Shown: one piece after another, positions 1 through 8,930 of the stretch
How positions within the stretch are numbered: the first letter of the stretch is position 1
Layout: the number at the start of each line of letters is the position of its first letter
Position numbers and translations under genes: made by a program
Assembly (NCBI RefSeq): GCF_902833045.1
Contig: NZ_CADFDU010000001.1
Location: 310,001 to 374,000 of the forward strand
Direction: 5' to 3'
Origin: Burkholderia sp. BCC0322
GTDB lineage: Bacteria; Pseudomonadota; Gammaproteobacteria; Burkholderiales; Burkholderiaceae
DNA: 64,000 nucleotides
The notes under the pieces: generated by a model
Databases searched by the model: none
Told to the model about the DNA's origin: nothing
The model's input: the letters and a program-made list of their open reading frames with translations, nothing else

Positions 1-1157
1 TCGCGCCTCACGTGAAGGCGCGCTGGCTGCGTACCGGCCACCCCGACTTCGCGTCGTTCAATCACGACCTCTATCGCGGCATGTCGAAGCTGCCGTTCTG
101 GGTGATGGAGCAGCAGCCGGGCCCCGTGAACTGGGCGCAGTGGAACCCCGCGCCGCTGCCGGGCATGGTGCGCCTGTGGAGCTGGGAAGCGTTCGCGCAC
201 GGCGCCGGCTGCGTGTCGTACTTCCGCTGGCGGCAGGCGCCGTTCGCGCAGGAGCAGATGCATGCGGGCCTGCACACCCCCGATGACAAGCTCGACGAAG
301 GCGGCCGCGAGGCGCAACGCGTCGCGCGCGAGATCGCGGCCGTGCACGACGCCGGCGCGGACGCGGACGGCGCGGTGCGCGCCCCCGTCGCGCTGGTCTT
401 CGACTACGACGCGAAGTGGCTGTTCGAAGTGCAGCCGCAGGGCGCCGATTTCCATTACCCGCGCTTCGCGTTCGAGTACTACTCGGCGCTGCGCTCGCTC
501 GGCCTCGACGTCGACATCGTGTCCGCGCACGCGCCGCTCGACGGCTACCGGCTCGTCGTCGTGCCGCCGCTGCCGGTCGTGCCGGACGATTTCGCCGCGC
601 GGCTCGCGGCCTCGGGCGCGCATGCGGTGTTCGGGCCGCGCACCGGCTCGAAGACCGTCGACCTGCAGATCCCGCCGACGCTGCCGCCCGGCCCGCTCGC
701 GTCGATCCTGCCGGTGCGCGTGTGGCGCGTCGAATCGCTGCGGCCGAACGTGACCGAGCGGATCGACGGCACGCTGCGCGACGGCGCGCCGCTCGCGGGC
801 GAGGCGCGCCACTGGCGCGACTTCGTCGAGCTTCACGACAACACGCGCAGCCTCGTACGCGCACGCTTCGCCGACGGTCACCCGGCCTGCGTGTCGCACG
901 GCACGCTGCACTACTGGGCCGCGCTGTTCGACGATGCGACCACCGTCCGGCTGTTCGCCGATGTCGCGGCCGAAGCCGGTCTCGCGCCGACGCCGCTCGG
1001 CGACGGCGTGCGCGTGAGCCGGCGCGGCGGCCTGACCTACGTTTTCAACTATGGCGACACGCCGCACACGATCGACGCGGTGCCGCCGTCCGCGTTCGTG
1101 CTCGGCACGGCGCAAGTCGGGCCGCAAGACGTGGCCGCGTATCGAAGCCGTTCGTAG
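1..1157 (+). CDS. Beta-galactosidase, GH42 family (C-terminal part, cut by window start)
   Basis: The reading frame is already open at base 3, so this is the 3' part of a longer gene. The fragment starts near the end of the catalytic barrel: the motif VMEQQPGPVNW matches the GH42 nucleophile region, with the glutamate at about residue 33 from the GTG at 12. Next comes a trimerisation-like segment (VALVFDYDAKWLFE) and a C-terminal beta domain. GH42 enzymes hydrolyse terminal beta-galactosides, usually cytoplasmic oligosaccharides. The sugar ABC genes follow 63 bp downstream on the same strand, so the product probably acts on the imported sugar. Family assignment is firm; the natural substrate is not known. 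Confidence 0.9.
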   Translation, partial: APHVKARWLRTGHPDFASFNHDLYRGMSKLPFWVMEQQPGPVNWAQWNPAPLPGMVRLWSWEAFAHGAGCVSYFRWRQAPFAQEQMHAGLHTPDDKLDEGGREAQRVAREIAAVHDAGADADGAVRAPVALVFDYDAKWLFEVQPQGADFHYPRFAFEYYSALRSLGLDVDIVSAHAPLDGYRLVVVPPLPVVPDDFAARLAASGAHAVFGPRTGSKTVDLQIPPTLPPGPLASILPVRVWRVESLRPNVTERIDGTLRDGAPLAGEARHWRDFVELHDNTRSLVRARFADGHPACVSHGTLHYWAALFDDATTVRLFADVAAEAGLAPTPLGDGVRVSRRGGLTYVFNYGDTPHTIDAVPPSAFVLGTAQVGPQDVAAYRSRS

Positions 1158-1220
1158 CAACCGCCGCCGGCGCCACGATGCGCCGGTAACGTACAACGAC
1201 ACCCAGAACTGGAGACACGT

Positions 1221-2480
1221 ATGACACATCGCCCCCTTCGCGTCGCTGCCCGGCTCGCCACGGCCGCCGCTGTCGCACTGGCATCGCTCGGCATGACGGC
1301 GCCCGCCGATGCCGGCACGCTGACGATCAACATCGCGTTCAAGGGCGCGAGCCAGCGCGCGGTCTGGCAGTCGACGCTCGACGCGTTCCGCAAGGCGCAT
1401 CCCGACATCGACGTGAAGGCCACCTTCGTCGACGAGGAAGCGTACAAGGTGCAGCTCCCCGCGTGGCTCACCACCATCGCGCCGGACGTCGTGAACTGGC
1501 ACGCGGGCGAGCGGATGGCGTACTACGCGAAGCGCGGGCTGTTCGAGGACCTGAGCGGCGACTGGGCGAAGAACGGCTGGGGCGCGATGTACGCGTCGAC
1601 GCGCGACGCATCGTCGTACAACGGCAAGCAGTACGCGGCGCCGACCGTCTACTACTCGTGGGGGCTGTTCTACCGCAAGGACCTGTTCCACAAGGTCGGC
1701 ATCGCCGACGAGCCGAAGACCTGGGACCAGTTTCTCGACGCGTGCAGGAAGCTGAAGGCGGCCGGCATCACGCCGATCGCGATCGGCGGCCGCGACGCCT
1801 GGACCCTCGCCGGCTGGTTCGACTATCTCGACCTGCGCCTGAACGGCAACGTGTTCCACCAGCAGCTGATGGCCGGCGACGTGCCGTACACCGACCCGCG
1901 CGTGAAGAAGGTCTACACGACGTGGAAATCGCTGATCGACGCGGGCTACTTCATCGACAACGCGCTGTCCTACGATCTCGACGGCGCGCAGCCGTTCCTG
2001 TTCCAGGGCAAGGCCGCGATGATGCTGATGGGCACCTTCATCGCAGCGGGCTTCCCGCCGAACGTGAAGCAGGAAATGGGCTACTACCGCTTCCCGATCA
2101 TCGACCCGAAGGTGCCGACCGCCGAGGATGGCCCGGTCGAATCGCTGCATATCCCGACGAAGGCGAAGAACAAGGCCGACGCGCACACGTTCCTCGCGTT
2201 CGTCGAAACGCCCGAGATGGGCGCAAAACTCGCGGAAGGGCTCGGCTCGCTGTCGGCCAACAGCAAGTCGCCCGAGCCGGCCGATCCGATCTCGCGCACC
2301 GGCTTCCGGATCCTTGCCGACACGAAGGGCGGCGTCGCGCAGTTCTACGACCGCGACATGACGAAGGAAATGGCCGACGAGGGGATGAAGGGGATGCAGC
2401 AGTTCCTGGCCAATCCCGCGCAGCTCGATACGGTGCTCGCGCAGCTCGAACAGACCCGCAAGCGCATCTACAAGAAGTGA
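1221..2480 (+). CDS. Sugar ABC transporter, periplasmic solute-binding protein
   Basis: The 419-residue protein begins with a clear Sec signal peptide (basic start, hydrophobic stretch, predicted cleavage after about residue 31 in the ADAG region). A type-1 extracellular solute-binding fold follows (family 1, as in MalE and oligosaccharide-binding proteins), with typical segments such as VNWHAGERM and the aromatic YYSWGLFYRK. A GGAGA-type ribosome site lies just before the ATG at 1221. Two permease genes follow. With the GH42 enzyme upstream this fits uptake of a galactoside or related oligosaccharide; that specificity is inferred from context only. Confidence 0.92.
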   Translation: MTHRPLRVAARLATAAAVALASLGMTAPADAGTLTINIAFKGASQRAVWQSTLDAFRKAHPDIDVKATFVDEEAYKVQLPAWLTTIAPDVVNWHAGERMAYYAKRGLFEDLSGDWAKNGWGAMYASTRDASSYNGKQYAAPTVYYSWGLFYRKDLFHKVGIADEPKTWDQFLDACRKLKAAGITPIAIGGRDAWTLAGWFDYLDLRLNGNVFHQQLMAGDVPYTDPRVKKVYTTWKSLIDAGYFIDNALSYDLDGAQPFLFQGKAAMMLMGTFIAAGFPPNVKQEMGYYRFPIIDPKVPTAEDGPVESLHIPTKAKNKADAHTFLAFVETPEMGAKLAEGLGSLSANSKSPEPADPISRTGFRILADTKGGVAQFYDRDMTKEMADEGMKGMQQFLANPAQLDTVLAQLEQTRKRIYKK

Positions 2481-2534
2481 CCGCGTGACCCAACCGGCGG
2501 CCCCGCGCCGCCGCGCCCGTTCAGGAGGCTTGCC

Positions 2535-3479
2535 GTGTCCAGTCCGATCACGTCCACCCCGCCCGCCGGCACCGCACCGCCGCCGCGCGGGCCATCCGCC
2601 ACGGTGCTGACCGCGCGCCGCCCGTCGCCCGCCGTGCGGCGGCAACGGCGCGCCGCGTGGCTCTTTCTCGCGCCGGCCTGCGCGATGGTTGCCGTCTATG
2701 TGATCTGGCCGATCCTGTCGACGCTGTGGCTGAGCCTGTACAACTGGGACGGGATGACCGAGCGCACCTTCGTCGGTCTCGCGAACTACGTCGAACTGCT
2801 GCAGGCGCCGACGTTCTACACCGCGCTGCGCAACAACGTGATCTGGCTCGCGCTGTTCATGCTCGCGCCGCCGCTCGGCCTCGCGCTCGCGTTGTACCTG
2901 AACCAGGCAGTCAGCGGCATCCGGCTCGTGAAGTCGCTGTTCTTCGCGCCGTTCGTGCTGTCCGGCGTGGTGGTCGGCCTGATCTTCTCGTGGTTCTACG
3001 ATCCGACCTTCGGGCTGCTCGCGCTGATCGCCGGGCACGGCATCCCGGTGCTCGGCGACGCGCGCTATGCGACGTTCGGCATCGTGTTCGCCGCGCTGTG
3101 GCCGCAGACCGCGTACTGCATGATCCTGTACCTCACCGGCCTCACGTCGCTCAACCCGGAACAGATCGAAGCCGCGCGGATGGAAGGCGCGCGCGGCTTC
3201 GCGCTGCTGTGGCACGTGGTGCTGCCGCAGTTGCGGCCGACCACCTTCATGGCGATCGTCGTCACGGTGATCGGCGCGCTGCGCAGCTTCGACCTGATCT
3301 CGGTGATGACGAGCGGCGGCCCGTTCGAGAGCTCGACCGTGCTCGCGTATTACATGTACGACCAGGCGATCAAGTACTACCGGCTCGGCTATTCCGCGTC
3401 GATTGCGGTCGTGCTGTTCGCGATCATGCTCGTCTACATCGTGTTCCAGTTGCGCCGCCTGCTGCGCAACGAGCAATAA
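2535..3479 (+). CDS. Sugar ABC transporter permease (MalF-like)
   Basis: The 314-residue inner-membrane protein has about six membrane segments, the first near residues 38-60. The cytoplasmic EAA loop that contacts the ATPase is present (EQIEAARMEGARGF, about residues 208-222). The GTG start at 2535 is preceded by AGGAGG, a strong ribosome site. It pairs with the next gene to form the heterodimeric channel. No ATP-binding subunit lies between 1 and 4.4 kb, so the ATPase must be encoded upstream of the window or elsewhere. Confidence 0.93.
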   Translation: MSSPITSTPPAGTAPPPRGPSATVLTARRPSPAVRRQRRAAWLFLAPACAMVAVYVIWPILSTLWLSLYNWDGMTERTFVGLANYVELLQAPTFYTALRNNVIWLALFMLAPPLGLALALYLNQAVSGIRLVKSLFFAPFVLSGVVVGLIFSWFYDPTFGLLALIAGHGIPVLGDARYATFGIVFAALWPQTAYCMILYLTGLTSLNPEQIEAARMEGARGFALLWHVVLPQLRPTTFMAIVVTVIGALRSFDLISVMTSGGPFESSTVLAYYMYDQAIKYYRLGYSASIAVVLFAIMLVYIVFQLRRLLRNEQ

Positions 3480-3487
3480 CCTGACCG

Positions 3488-4348
3488 GTGGCCATCATGT
3501 TTCCGACTCCCGTTGCTCAATGGAAGCCTGTCTCGCGCAGGCTGTACAAGTTGTCGCTGCCCGTTGCGCTGCTGATCTGGCTGCTGCCGATGATCGCGGT
3601 GTTCGTCACGTCGGTGCGCTCGACCGAGGAACTGGTCGAAGGCCACTACTGGGGCTGGCCACGGCACTTCTCGATGATCGAGAACTATCGCGACGCGCTG
3701 ACGACGTCGCCGATGCTGCATTACTTCTGGAACAGCGTGCAGATCACGGTGCCGTCTGTTGTCGGGTCGATCGCGCTGGCGGCGATGGCGGGTTTTGCGC
3801 TGGCGACCTACAAGTTTCGCGGGAGTACGGCGCTGTTCGGAACGTTCGTCGCCGGCAACTTCGTGCCGGTGCAGGTGTTGATGATTCCGGTGCGGGATTT
3901 GTCGCTCAGGCTGGGTGTGTTCAATACGGTCGAGGCGCTGATCCTGTTTCACGTCGCGTTCCAGACGGGGTTCTGCACGCTGTTTCTGCGCAACTTCATC
4001 AAGCAGTTGCCTTTCGAGTTGATCGAGGCCGCGCGGATCGAGGGGGCGGGGGAATGGACGGTGTTCTGGAAGATCGTGCTGCCGTTGATCCGGCCTGCGT
4101 TGGCTGCGCTGGCGATTCTCGTTTTTACGTTCGTGTGGAATGACTACTTCTGGGCGCTGTGTCTCACGCAGGGCGATGAAGCCGCGCCGATCACGGCGGG
4201 TGTGGCCGCGTTGAAGGGGCAGTGGACGACGTCGTGGAATCTTGTTTCGGCCGGGTCGATTCTGGCCGCGTTGCCGTCGGTCGCGATGTTCTTCGCGATG
4301 CAGAAGCATTTTGTCGCGGGGCTGACGTTTGGTGCGACCAAAGGCTGA
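3488..4348 (+). CDS. Sugar ABC transporter permease (MalG-like)
   Basis: The 286-residue second permease has an EAA loop (FELIEAARIEGAGEW) and a typical membrane-segment pattern. It starts 8 bp after the previous stop, at GTG 3488 or ATG 3497; neither has a strong ribosome site, which suggests translational coupling. From about base 3750 onward third codon positions carry more G and T than in the first half of the gene and in its neighbours, a mild change that could mark a recombination joint. A rho-independent terminator follows, so this is the last gene of the operon. Confidence 0.92.
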   Translation: MAIMFPTPVAQWKPVSRRLYKLSLPVALLIWLLPMIAVFVTSVRSTEELVEGHYWGWPRHFSMIENYRDALTTSPMLHYFWNSVQITVPSVVGSIALAAMAGFALATYKFRGSTALFGTFVAGNFVPVQVLMIPVRDLSLRLGVFNTVEALILFHVAFQTGFCTLFLRNFIKQLPFELIEAARIEGAGEWTVFWKIVLPLIRPALAALAILVFTFVWNDYFWALCLTQGDEAAPITAGVAALKGQWTTSWNLVSAGSILAALPSVAMFFAMQKHFVAGLTFGATKG

Positions 4349-4397
4349 ACGCACGCGGCCCCGCGTATTCGTATCTCCCCCTCCGCATCGTGAGGTT

Positions 4398-4420
4398 GCC
4401 CGCTTCGGCGGGCTTTTTTT
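4398..4420 (+). terminator. Rho-independent terminator of the sugar operon
   Basis: A perfect 6-bp stem (GCCCGC, TTCG loop, GCGGGC) is followed by seven T residues. It lies 50 bp after the last permease gene. Confidence 0.9.
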
Positions 4421-4507
4421 CGACTACGCAACGCCTGGCGAACCGTGCCCAATAGCCATAATTTATCCCCGACACTCAGCAAACAGCGTAAACTCCAACC
4501 TATCAAA

Positions 4508-4831
4508 ATGATAGGTGTGCGATTGGGGCAACCATCCAAACGACAGCTTGAGAAGCACATCCGGGTATGTGCGGCCATTTCAGCGAACATCGTGTTCGTC
4601 GGCCATGCACGCGACCGGATGCGGCAGCGGAAGATCAACGATCCGATGGTGCTGGAAACGCTGCGCAAGGGCGTCATCGTGAGCGAGCCTGAACCGGACA
4701 TGCGGGCATCGGGCCTGCGCTGTGTGATGGAGCGGTATGTGTCGGGCGTCAATGTCGGCGTGGCCGTACTCGTGGATCACCCTGCTCCTCACCTCACGGT
4801 GATCACCGTGATGGAAGTCACCAAACGCTGA
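4508..4831 (+). CDS. DUF4258 domain protein, possible toxin of a TA-like pair
   Basis: This small protein is about 107 residues from the ATG at 4508; an in-frame upstream start at 4445 is possible. The core VGHARDRMRQRKINDPMV is typical of DUF4258, a fold related to RelE/BrnT-like RNases. The C-terminal strand (LTVITVMEV) also fits. The HTH gene starts just after the stop, which is the usual toxin-antitoxin order for this family. Local base composition is less GC-rich than in neighbours. The domain is a confident call; toxin activity is inference. Confidence 0.7.
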   Translation: MIGVRLGQPSKRQLEKHIRVCAAISANIVFVGHARDRMRQRKINDPMVLETLRKGVIVSEPEPDMRASGLRCVMERYVSGVNVGVAVLVDHPAPHLTVITVMEVTKR

Positions 4832-4853
4832 ATTGACGCACCAAGGGGCTGAT

Positions 4854-5324
4854 ATGTATCACTACACCGACGGTGGCCTGAAGAATGTATGGCTGACGAA
4901 CGGATATACGCTGCACAAGACACCCTATGGCGACGGTGTGTCCATCAACGATCTGGACGGACTCTGCACCGCAATCTGTCTCGCGCTCGCGAAAAAAACC
5001 GCTCCGCTCACGGGGGTCGAGTTTCGGTATGTGCGCAGCGCCGGCCTGATGCAATCGCAGAGCGGACTGGCCAAGCTGCTCGGCAACAACGAGCAGGCGG
5101 TCGCCCGCTGGGAGAAGTCGGGCAAAGTGCCGCGCTGGGCCGACAAACTGGTTCGCCTGCTGTACCTCGCACACGCGGACGGCAATATTCCTATCGCGTC
5201 GGCAATCGAGCGCATCAACGCGATCGAGCGTGCAGAAAAACAGCGAATCGTGCTGAAAGAAGCCAAGTCCGGCTGGGCATCCAGGCTCGAAGCGCAGGAC
5301 GATGCCGACTGCACGGCCACCTGA
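4854..5324 (+). CDS. HTH-domain protein, possible antitoxin
   Basis: The protein is about 156 residues from ATG 4854; a TTG at 4833 would add seven residues but the ATG has the better ribosome site (AAGGGG). It has an N-terminal segment (YHYTDGGLKNVWLTNGY) and a central Xre/MqsA-like helix-turn-helix (QSGLAKLLGNNEQAVARWEKSG, split here for length as residues about 73-94). This resembles the DNA-binding half of MqsA-type antitoxins without the zinc-binding cysteines. The arrangement with the DUF4258 gene suggests an autoregulated pair. Confidence 0.7.
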   Translation: MYHYTDGGLKNVWLTNGYTLHKTPYGDGVSINDLDGLCTAICLALAKKTAPLTGVEFRYVRSAGLMQSQSGLAKLLGNNEQAVARWEKSGKVPRWADKLVRLLYLAHADGNIPIASAIERINAIERAEKQRIVLKEAKSGWASRLEAQDDADCTAT

Positions 5325-5339
5325 CAAAAACCAACGCGC

Positions 5340-6152
5340 CTAAGTCCACCCTTCGAGCCGCAACGTCGACCGTACGAGCCGCTGCTCCTCCTGCTCGATC
5401 TCGCGCAAATACTCGACGCACTGGCGGATATGTTCGCTCGCGGTCTTGCGCGCCTGCTCGGGCAGCCGCCCCGTCACCGCGTTATAGAGCCGCGCATGCT
5501 GCCGATCGATCTGCTTCTTCAACGGCTCGCGGTGGTAAAGATTATTCACCGACGCAAACACCGAACTGAGCAGCAGATCCGTCAGCGACTGCAACGTATT
5601 CACGAGCACCGGGTTATGCGACGCCTCGCAGATCGCGAGATGAAATGCATGATCGAGCTTCGCACGCGCGGCGGGATCGAGATCCTGCGCATCGGCCGCG
5701 GTCATCTCCTCATAGCGACGCCTGATCAGGATGAAATCGGCCGGTGTGCCGCGCAGCGCCGCGAGCCGCGCGGCCTCCGTCTCGAGCATTCCGCGCACCT
5801 CGAACAGGTCGTACAGCGTGCGCGGCTGCGAGCCGAGCAGATGCATCATCGGCGTGATCTCGCGCTGCGGGGTCAGGCTCGCGACGAACGAGCCCTTGCC
5901 GTGCGTGGTGTCGATGATCCCGCGCGCGCGCAGCAGCTTCATCCCTTCACGCACGGCCGTGCGCGACACGCCGAGCTTCTCGGTCAGCCGCCGTTCGGAC
6001 GGCAATGCCTGCCCGGCTTTCAGCACGCCGTCGACGATCAGCTTCTCGATACGCTCGGCGACGACGTCGGCCACGTTCCGCGCCGGGCCTGCTCGATCCT
6101 GCATTTCCATACTGGTATGACCACTTCGAAAGGGTATCGGCGATTTTCTCAC
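5340..6152 (-). CDS. glcC: GntR/FadR-family regulator of the glycolate genes (GlcC-like)
   Basis: The protein has an N-terminal winged helix (LPSERRLTEKLGVSRTAVRE) and a C-terminal FCD ligand domain with the family's acidic and histidine metal-site residues (DHAFHLAICEASHN). It is divergent from glcDEFG, so it probably senses glycolate or a similar hydroxy acid and controls that operon. Start choice is open: GTG 6152 has an AAAGG ribosome site, ATG 6110 and ATG 6104 lie inside it. One operator (6113-6123) falls within the start region, which fits autoregulation. Confidence 0.88.
   Translation of the reverse strand: MRKSPIPFRSGHTSMEMQDRAGPARNVADVVAERIEKLIVDGVLKAGQALPSERRLTEKLGVSRTAVREGMKLLRARGIIDTTHGKGSFVASLTPQREITPMMHLLGSQPRTLYDLFEVRGMLETEAARLAALRGTPADFILIRRRYEEMTAADAQDLDPAARAKLDHAFHLAICEASHNPVLVNTLQSLTDLLLSSVFASVNNLYHREPLKKQIDRQHARLYNAVTGRLPEQARKTASEHIRQCVEYLREIEQEEQRLVRSTLRLEGWT
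6113..6123. promoter_or_regulatory. FadR-type operator TGGTATGACCA (proximal to regulator)
   Basis: This is a perfect TGGT-N3-ACCA palindrome, the half-site spacing known for FadR-subfamily GntR regulators. It overlaps the 5' end of the regulator gene. Confidence 0.75.
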
Positions 6153-6218
6153 AAAGCCTTTACAGCGTTGGGCTGACCGGCTGACATCGAAGCGGATTTC
6201 CGATCACCTTCCAAAAAC

Positions 6219-6229
6219 TGGTATGACCA
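6219..6229. promoter_or_regulatory. FadR-type operator TGGTATGACCA (proximal to glcD)
   Basis: This second copy has the same 11 bases, with matching flanks (ACTGGTATGACCA in both). The centres are 106 bp apart, ten helical turns, so both sites face the same side of the DNA and a loop is possible. Confidence 0.78.
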
Positions 6230-6330
6230 TGCGTGTTACGTCTGGACACGCATCCGCCATCCGCCAAGAATCCGTCCATTCGGCGCACCGCCCATCGCGC
6301 GGCGCCGCATGAAGGAGACGGAGACACCCG

Positions 6331-7830
6331 ATGAGCTTCACCTACGACGAACGGATCGACGGCCCGCTGGCGACCGTCGGCCGCGACGCACTCGTTGCCG
6401 CGCTGCACGCGGCAGCGCCCGGCCTCGACGTGCTGCACGAACGCGAGGCGCTCAAGCCGTTCGAATGCGACGGGCTCGCCGCCTATCGCACGGTGCCGCT
6501 CGCGGTCGTGCTGCCCGACACGGTCGACGAGGTGCGCGCGGTGCTGCGCGTCGCGGCCGCGCTCGGCGTGCCGGTGGTCGCGCGCGGCGCGGGCACGGGC
6601 CTGTCGGGCGGCGCGATGCCGCTCGAAAAAGGCCTCCTGCTCGTGATGGCGAAGTTCAACCGGATTCTCGACATCGACCCCGATGCCGGCATCGCGCGCG
6701 TGCAGCCCGGCGTGCGCAACCTGGCCATCTCGCAAGCGGCGGCGCCGTACGGCCTCTATTACGCCCCTGATCCGTCGTCGCAGATCGCCTGCTCGATCGG
6801 CGGCAACGTCGCCGAAAACGCGGGTGGCGTGCACTGCCTGAAATACGGCCTCACCGTGCACAACATCCTGAAGGTCGAGATCCTGACGATCGACGGCGAC
6901 ACGCTCACGCTCGGCGCCGACGCGCTCGACGCACCCGGCTTCGACCTGCTCGCGTTGTTCACCGGCTCGGAAGGGATGCTCGGCATCGTCACGGAAGTCA
7001 CCGTGAAACTGCAGCCGAAGCCGCCGAGCGTGAAGGTACTGATGGCGAGCTTCGACGACATCGCTAAAGCCGGCGCGGCGGTCGCGACAATCATCGGCGC
7101 GGGGGTGATCCCCGGCGGCCTCGAAATGATGGACAACCTCGCGATCCGCGCGGCGGAGGATTTCATCCACGCGGGCTACCCGGTCGACGCGCAGGCGATC
7201 CTGCTGTGCGAACTCGACGGCTCGCCGACCGACGTCGACGAAGACGCCGAACGCGTCGCCGCGCTGCTGCGCGACGCGGGTGCAACCGAGATCCGCGTCG
7301 CGCGCGACGAAGCCGAGCGCCAGCGCTTCTGGGCCGGCCGCAAGAACGCATTCCCCGCGGTCGGCCGCATGTCGCCCGACTACTACTGCATGGACGGCAC
7401 GATCCCGCGCCGCGAGTTGCCGCGCGTGCTCGAAGGCATCGCCGCGCTGTCCGCCGAATACGGGCTGCCGGTCGCGAACGTGTTCCACGCGGGCGACGGC
7501 AACATGCACCCGCTGATCCTGTTCGATGCGAACCGGCCCGGCGAACTCGACCGCGCGGAAGCGCTCGGCGGAAAGATCCTCGAGCTCTGTGTCGCGGCGG
7601 GCGGCAGCATCACCGGCGAGCACGGCGTCGGGCGCGAGAAGATCAACCAGATGTGCGTGCAGTTCAACGCCGACGAGATCACGTTCTTCCACGCCGTGAA
7701 GGCCGCATTCGATCCGCAGGGCCTGCTCAATCCCGGCAAGAACATCCCGACGCTGCACCGCTGCGCCGAATTCGGCGCGATGCACGTCCATCACGGCAAG
7801 CTGCCGTTTCCCGAACTGGAGCGCTTCTGA
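6331..7830 (+). CDS. glcD: Glycolate oxidase, FAD-linked subunit GlcD
   Basis: The 499-residue protein is the flavin subunit that oxidises glycolate (and often D-lactate) to glyoxylate. It has the PCMH FAD-binding fold with PDPSSQIACSIGGNVAENAGG near residues 146-166 and the C-terminal FAD-oxidase domain with ITGEHGVGREK near 428-438. Length matches the family. The ATG at 6331 follows a GGAGACGGAGA ribosome site. It is the first gene of glcDEFG; its stop overlaps the glcE start by one base. Confidence 0.96.
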   Translation: MSFTYDERIDGPLATVGRDALVAALHAAAPGLDVLHEREALKPFECDGLAAYRTVPLAVVLPDTVDEVRAVLRVAAALGVPVVARGAGTGLSGGAMPLEKGLLLVMAKFNRILDIDPDAGIARVQPGVRNLAISQAAAPYGLYYAPDPSSQIACSIGGNVAENAGGVHCLKYGLTVHNILKVEILTIDGDTLTLGADALDAPGFDLLALFTGSEGMLGIVTEVTVKLQPKPPSVKVLMASFDDIAKAGAAVATIIGAGVIPGGLEMMDNLAIRAAEDFIHAGYPVDAQAILLCELDGSPTDVDEDAERVAALLRDAGATEIRVARDEAERQRFWAGRKNAFPAVGRMSPDYYCMDGTIPRRELPRVLEGIAALSAEYGLPVANVFHAGDGNMHPLILFDANRPGELDRAEALGGKILELCVAAGGSITGEHGVGREKINQMCVQFNADEITFFHAVKAAFDPQGLLNPGKNIPTLHRCAEFGAMHVHHGKLPFPELERF

Positions 7831-8906
7831 TGCCACGTGACATCGAATCGATCGACGACAGCGCGGCGCTGGTGGCCCAGGTCGACGCGGCGATCCACGA
7901 CCGCCAGCCGCTGCACATCCGCGGCGCCGGCACGAAGGCGTTCCTCGGCCGCCCCGTCGAAGGCCGCACGCTCGACGTGCGCACGCATCGCGGCGTCGTG
8001 TCGTACGACCCGACCGAACTCGTCGTCACCGCACGCGCGGGCACGCCGCTCGCCGCACTCGAAGCGATGCTCGACGCGGCCGGCCAGGGGCTGCCGTGCG
8101 AGCCGCCGTCGTTCGGCGGCGCGGCAACGGTCGGCGGCATGTTCGCGGCGGCGCTGTCGGGCCCGCGCCGCCCGTGGGCCGGCGCGGTGCGCGACTTCGT
8201 GCTCGGCTGCCGCGTGATCACCGGCCACGCGAAGCACCTGCGCTTCGGCGGGGAGGTGATGAAGAACGTCGCGGGCTACGACGTGTCGCGGTTGCTCGCG
8301 GGCAGCTTCGGCTGTCTCGGCGTCGTAACCGAGGTGTCGCTGAAGGTGCTGCCGAAGCCGCGCGCGACGTGCGATCTTGCGTTGCCGCTTGCCGTGGACG
8401 AAGCCGTGCAGCGCATCGCCGCGTGGCGGCGGGCGGGGCTGCCGCTCGCGGGCGCATGCCACGCGGACGGCGTGCTGCGCGTGCGGATCGAGGGCGGCGA
8501 GGGCTCGGTGAAGGCCGCGCGCGACACGATCGGCGGCGAGCGCATGGACGATCGCGACGATGCGTTCTGGGCACGGCTGCGCGACCTCGCGCTGCCGTTC
8601 TTCGACGATCCGCGCCCGCTGTGGCGCGTGTCGGTGCCGGCCGCCGCGCCGCTCGACGCATTGCCCGGCGCGCTGCTTGCCGACTGGGGCGGCGCACAGC
8701 GCTGGCTGAAGAGCGACGCCGCACCGGCCGACGTGCAGCGGCTCGCCGCGCAATGGGGCGGTCACGCGAGCTGCTTCACGCCGGGCACGACGCGCGAGCC
8801 ATTCCAGCCGCTGCCGCCCGCGTTGTTGCGCGTGCACCGGCAGCTCAAGGCGCAGCTCGACCCGCTCGCGATTTTCAATCCAGGCCGGCTGTATGCCGAT
8901 TTCTGA
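7830..8906 (+). CDS. glcE: Glycolate oxidase, FAD-binding subunit GlcE
   Basis: The 358-residue protein is a second PCMH-type FAD-binding subunit, shorter than GlcD. It has GGAATVGGMFAAALSGPRRP near residues 94-113 and ends with the family tail (AIFNPGRLYADF). The ATG at 7830 shares its A with the glcD stop TGA, which indicates coupled translation. It works with GlcD and GlcF as the membrane-associated oxidase. Confidence 0.95.
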   Translation: MPRDIESIDDSAALVAQVDAAIHDRQPLHIRGAGTKAFLGRPVEGRTLDVRTHRGVVSYDPTELVVTARAGTPLAALEAMLDAAGQGLPCEPPSFGGAATVGGMFAAALSGPRRPWAGAVRDFVLGCRVITGHAKHLRFGGEVMKNVAGYDVSRLLAGSFGCLGVVTEVSLKVLPKPRATCDLALPLAVDEAVQRIAAWRRAGLPLAGACHADGVLRVRIEGGEGSVKAARDTIGGERMDDRDDAFWARLRDLALPFFDDPRPLWRVSVPAAAPLDALPGALLADWGGAQRWLKSDAAPADVQRLAAQWGGHASCFTPGTTREPFQPLPPALLRVHRQLKAQLDPLAIFNPGRLYADF

Positions 8907-8930
8907 CGCGAACCCGACCCCGACCCGCCG

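Noticed and set aside
3750-4348. Transferred segment at the end of the second permease gene
   Set aside because: Codon third-position use changes mildly but the protein stays a normal MalG-like permease. This is too weak to report as transfer.
6160-7836. 558-codon minus-strand open frame opposite glcD
   Set aside because: It is a GC-driven shadow of glcD with no domain and no ribosome site.
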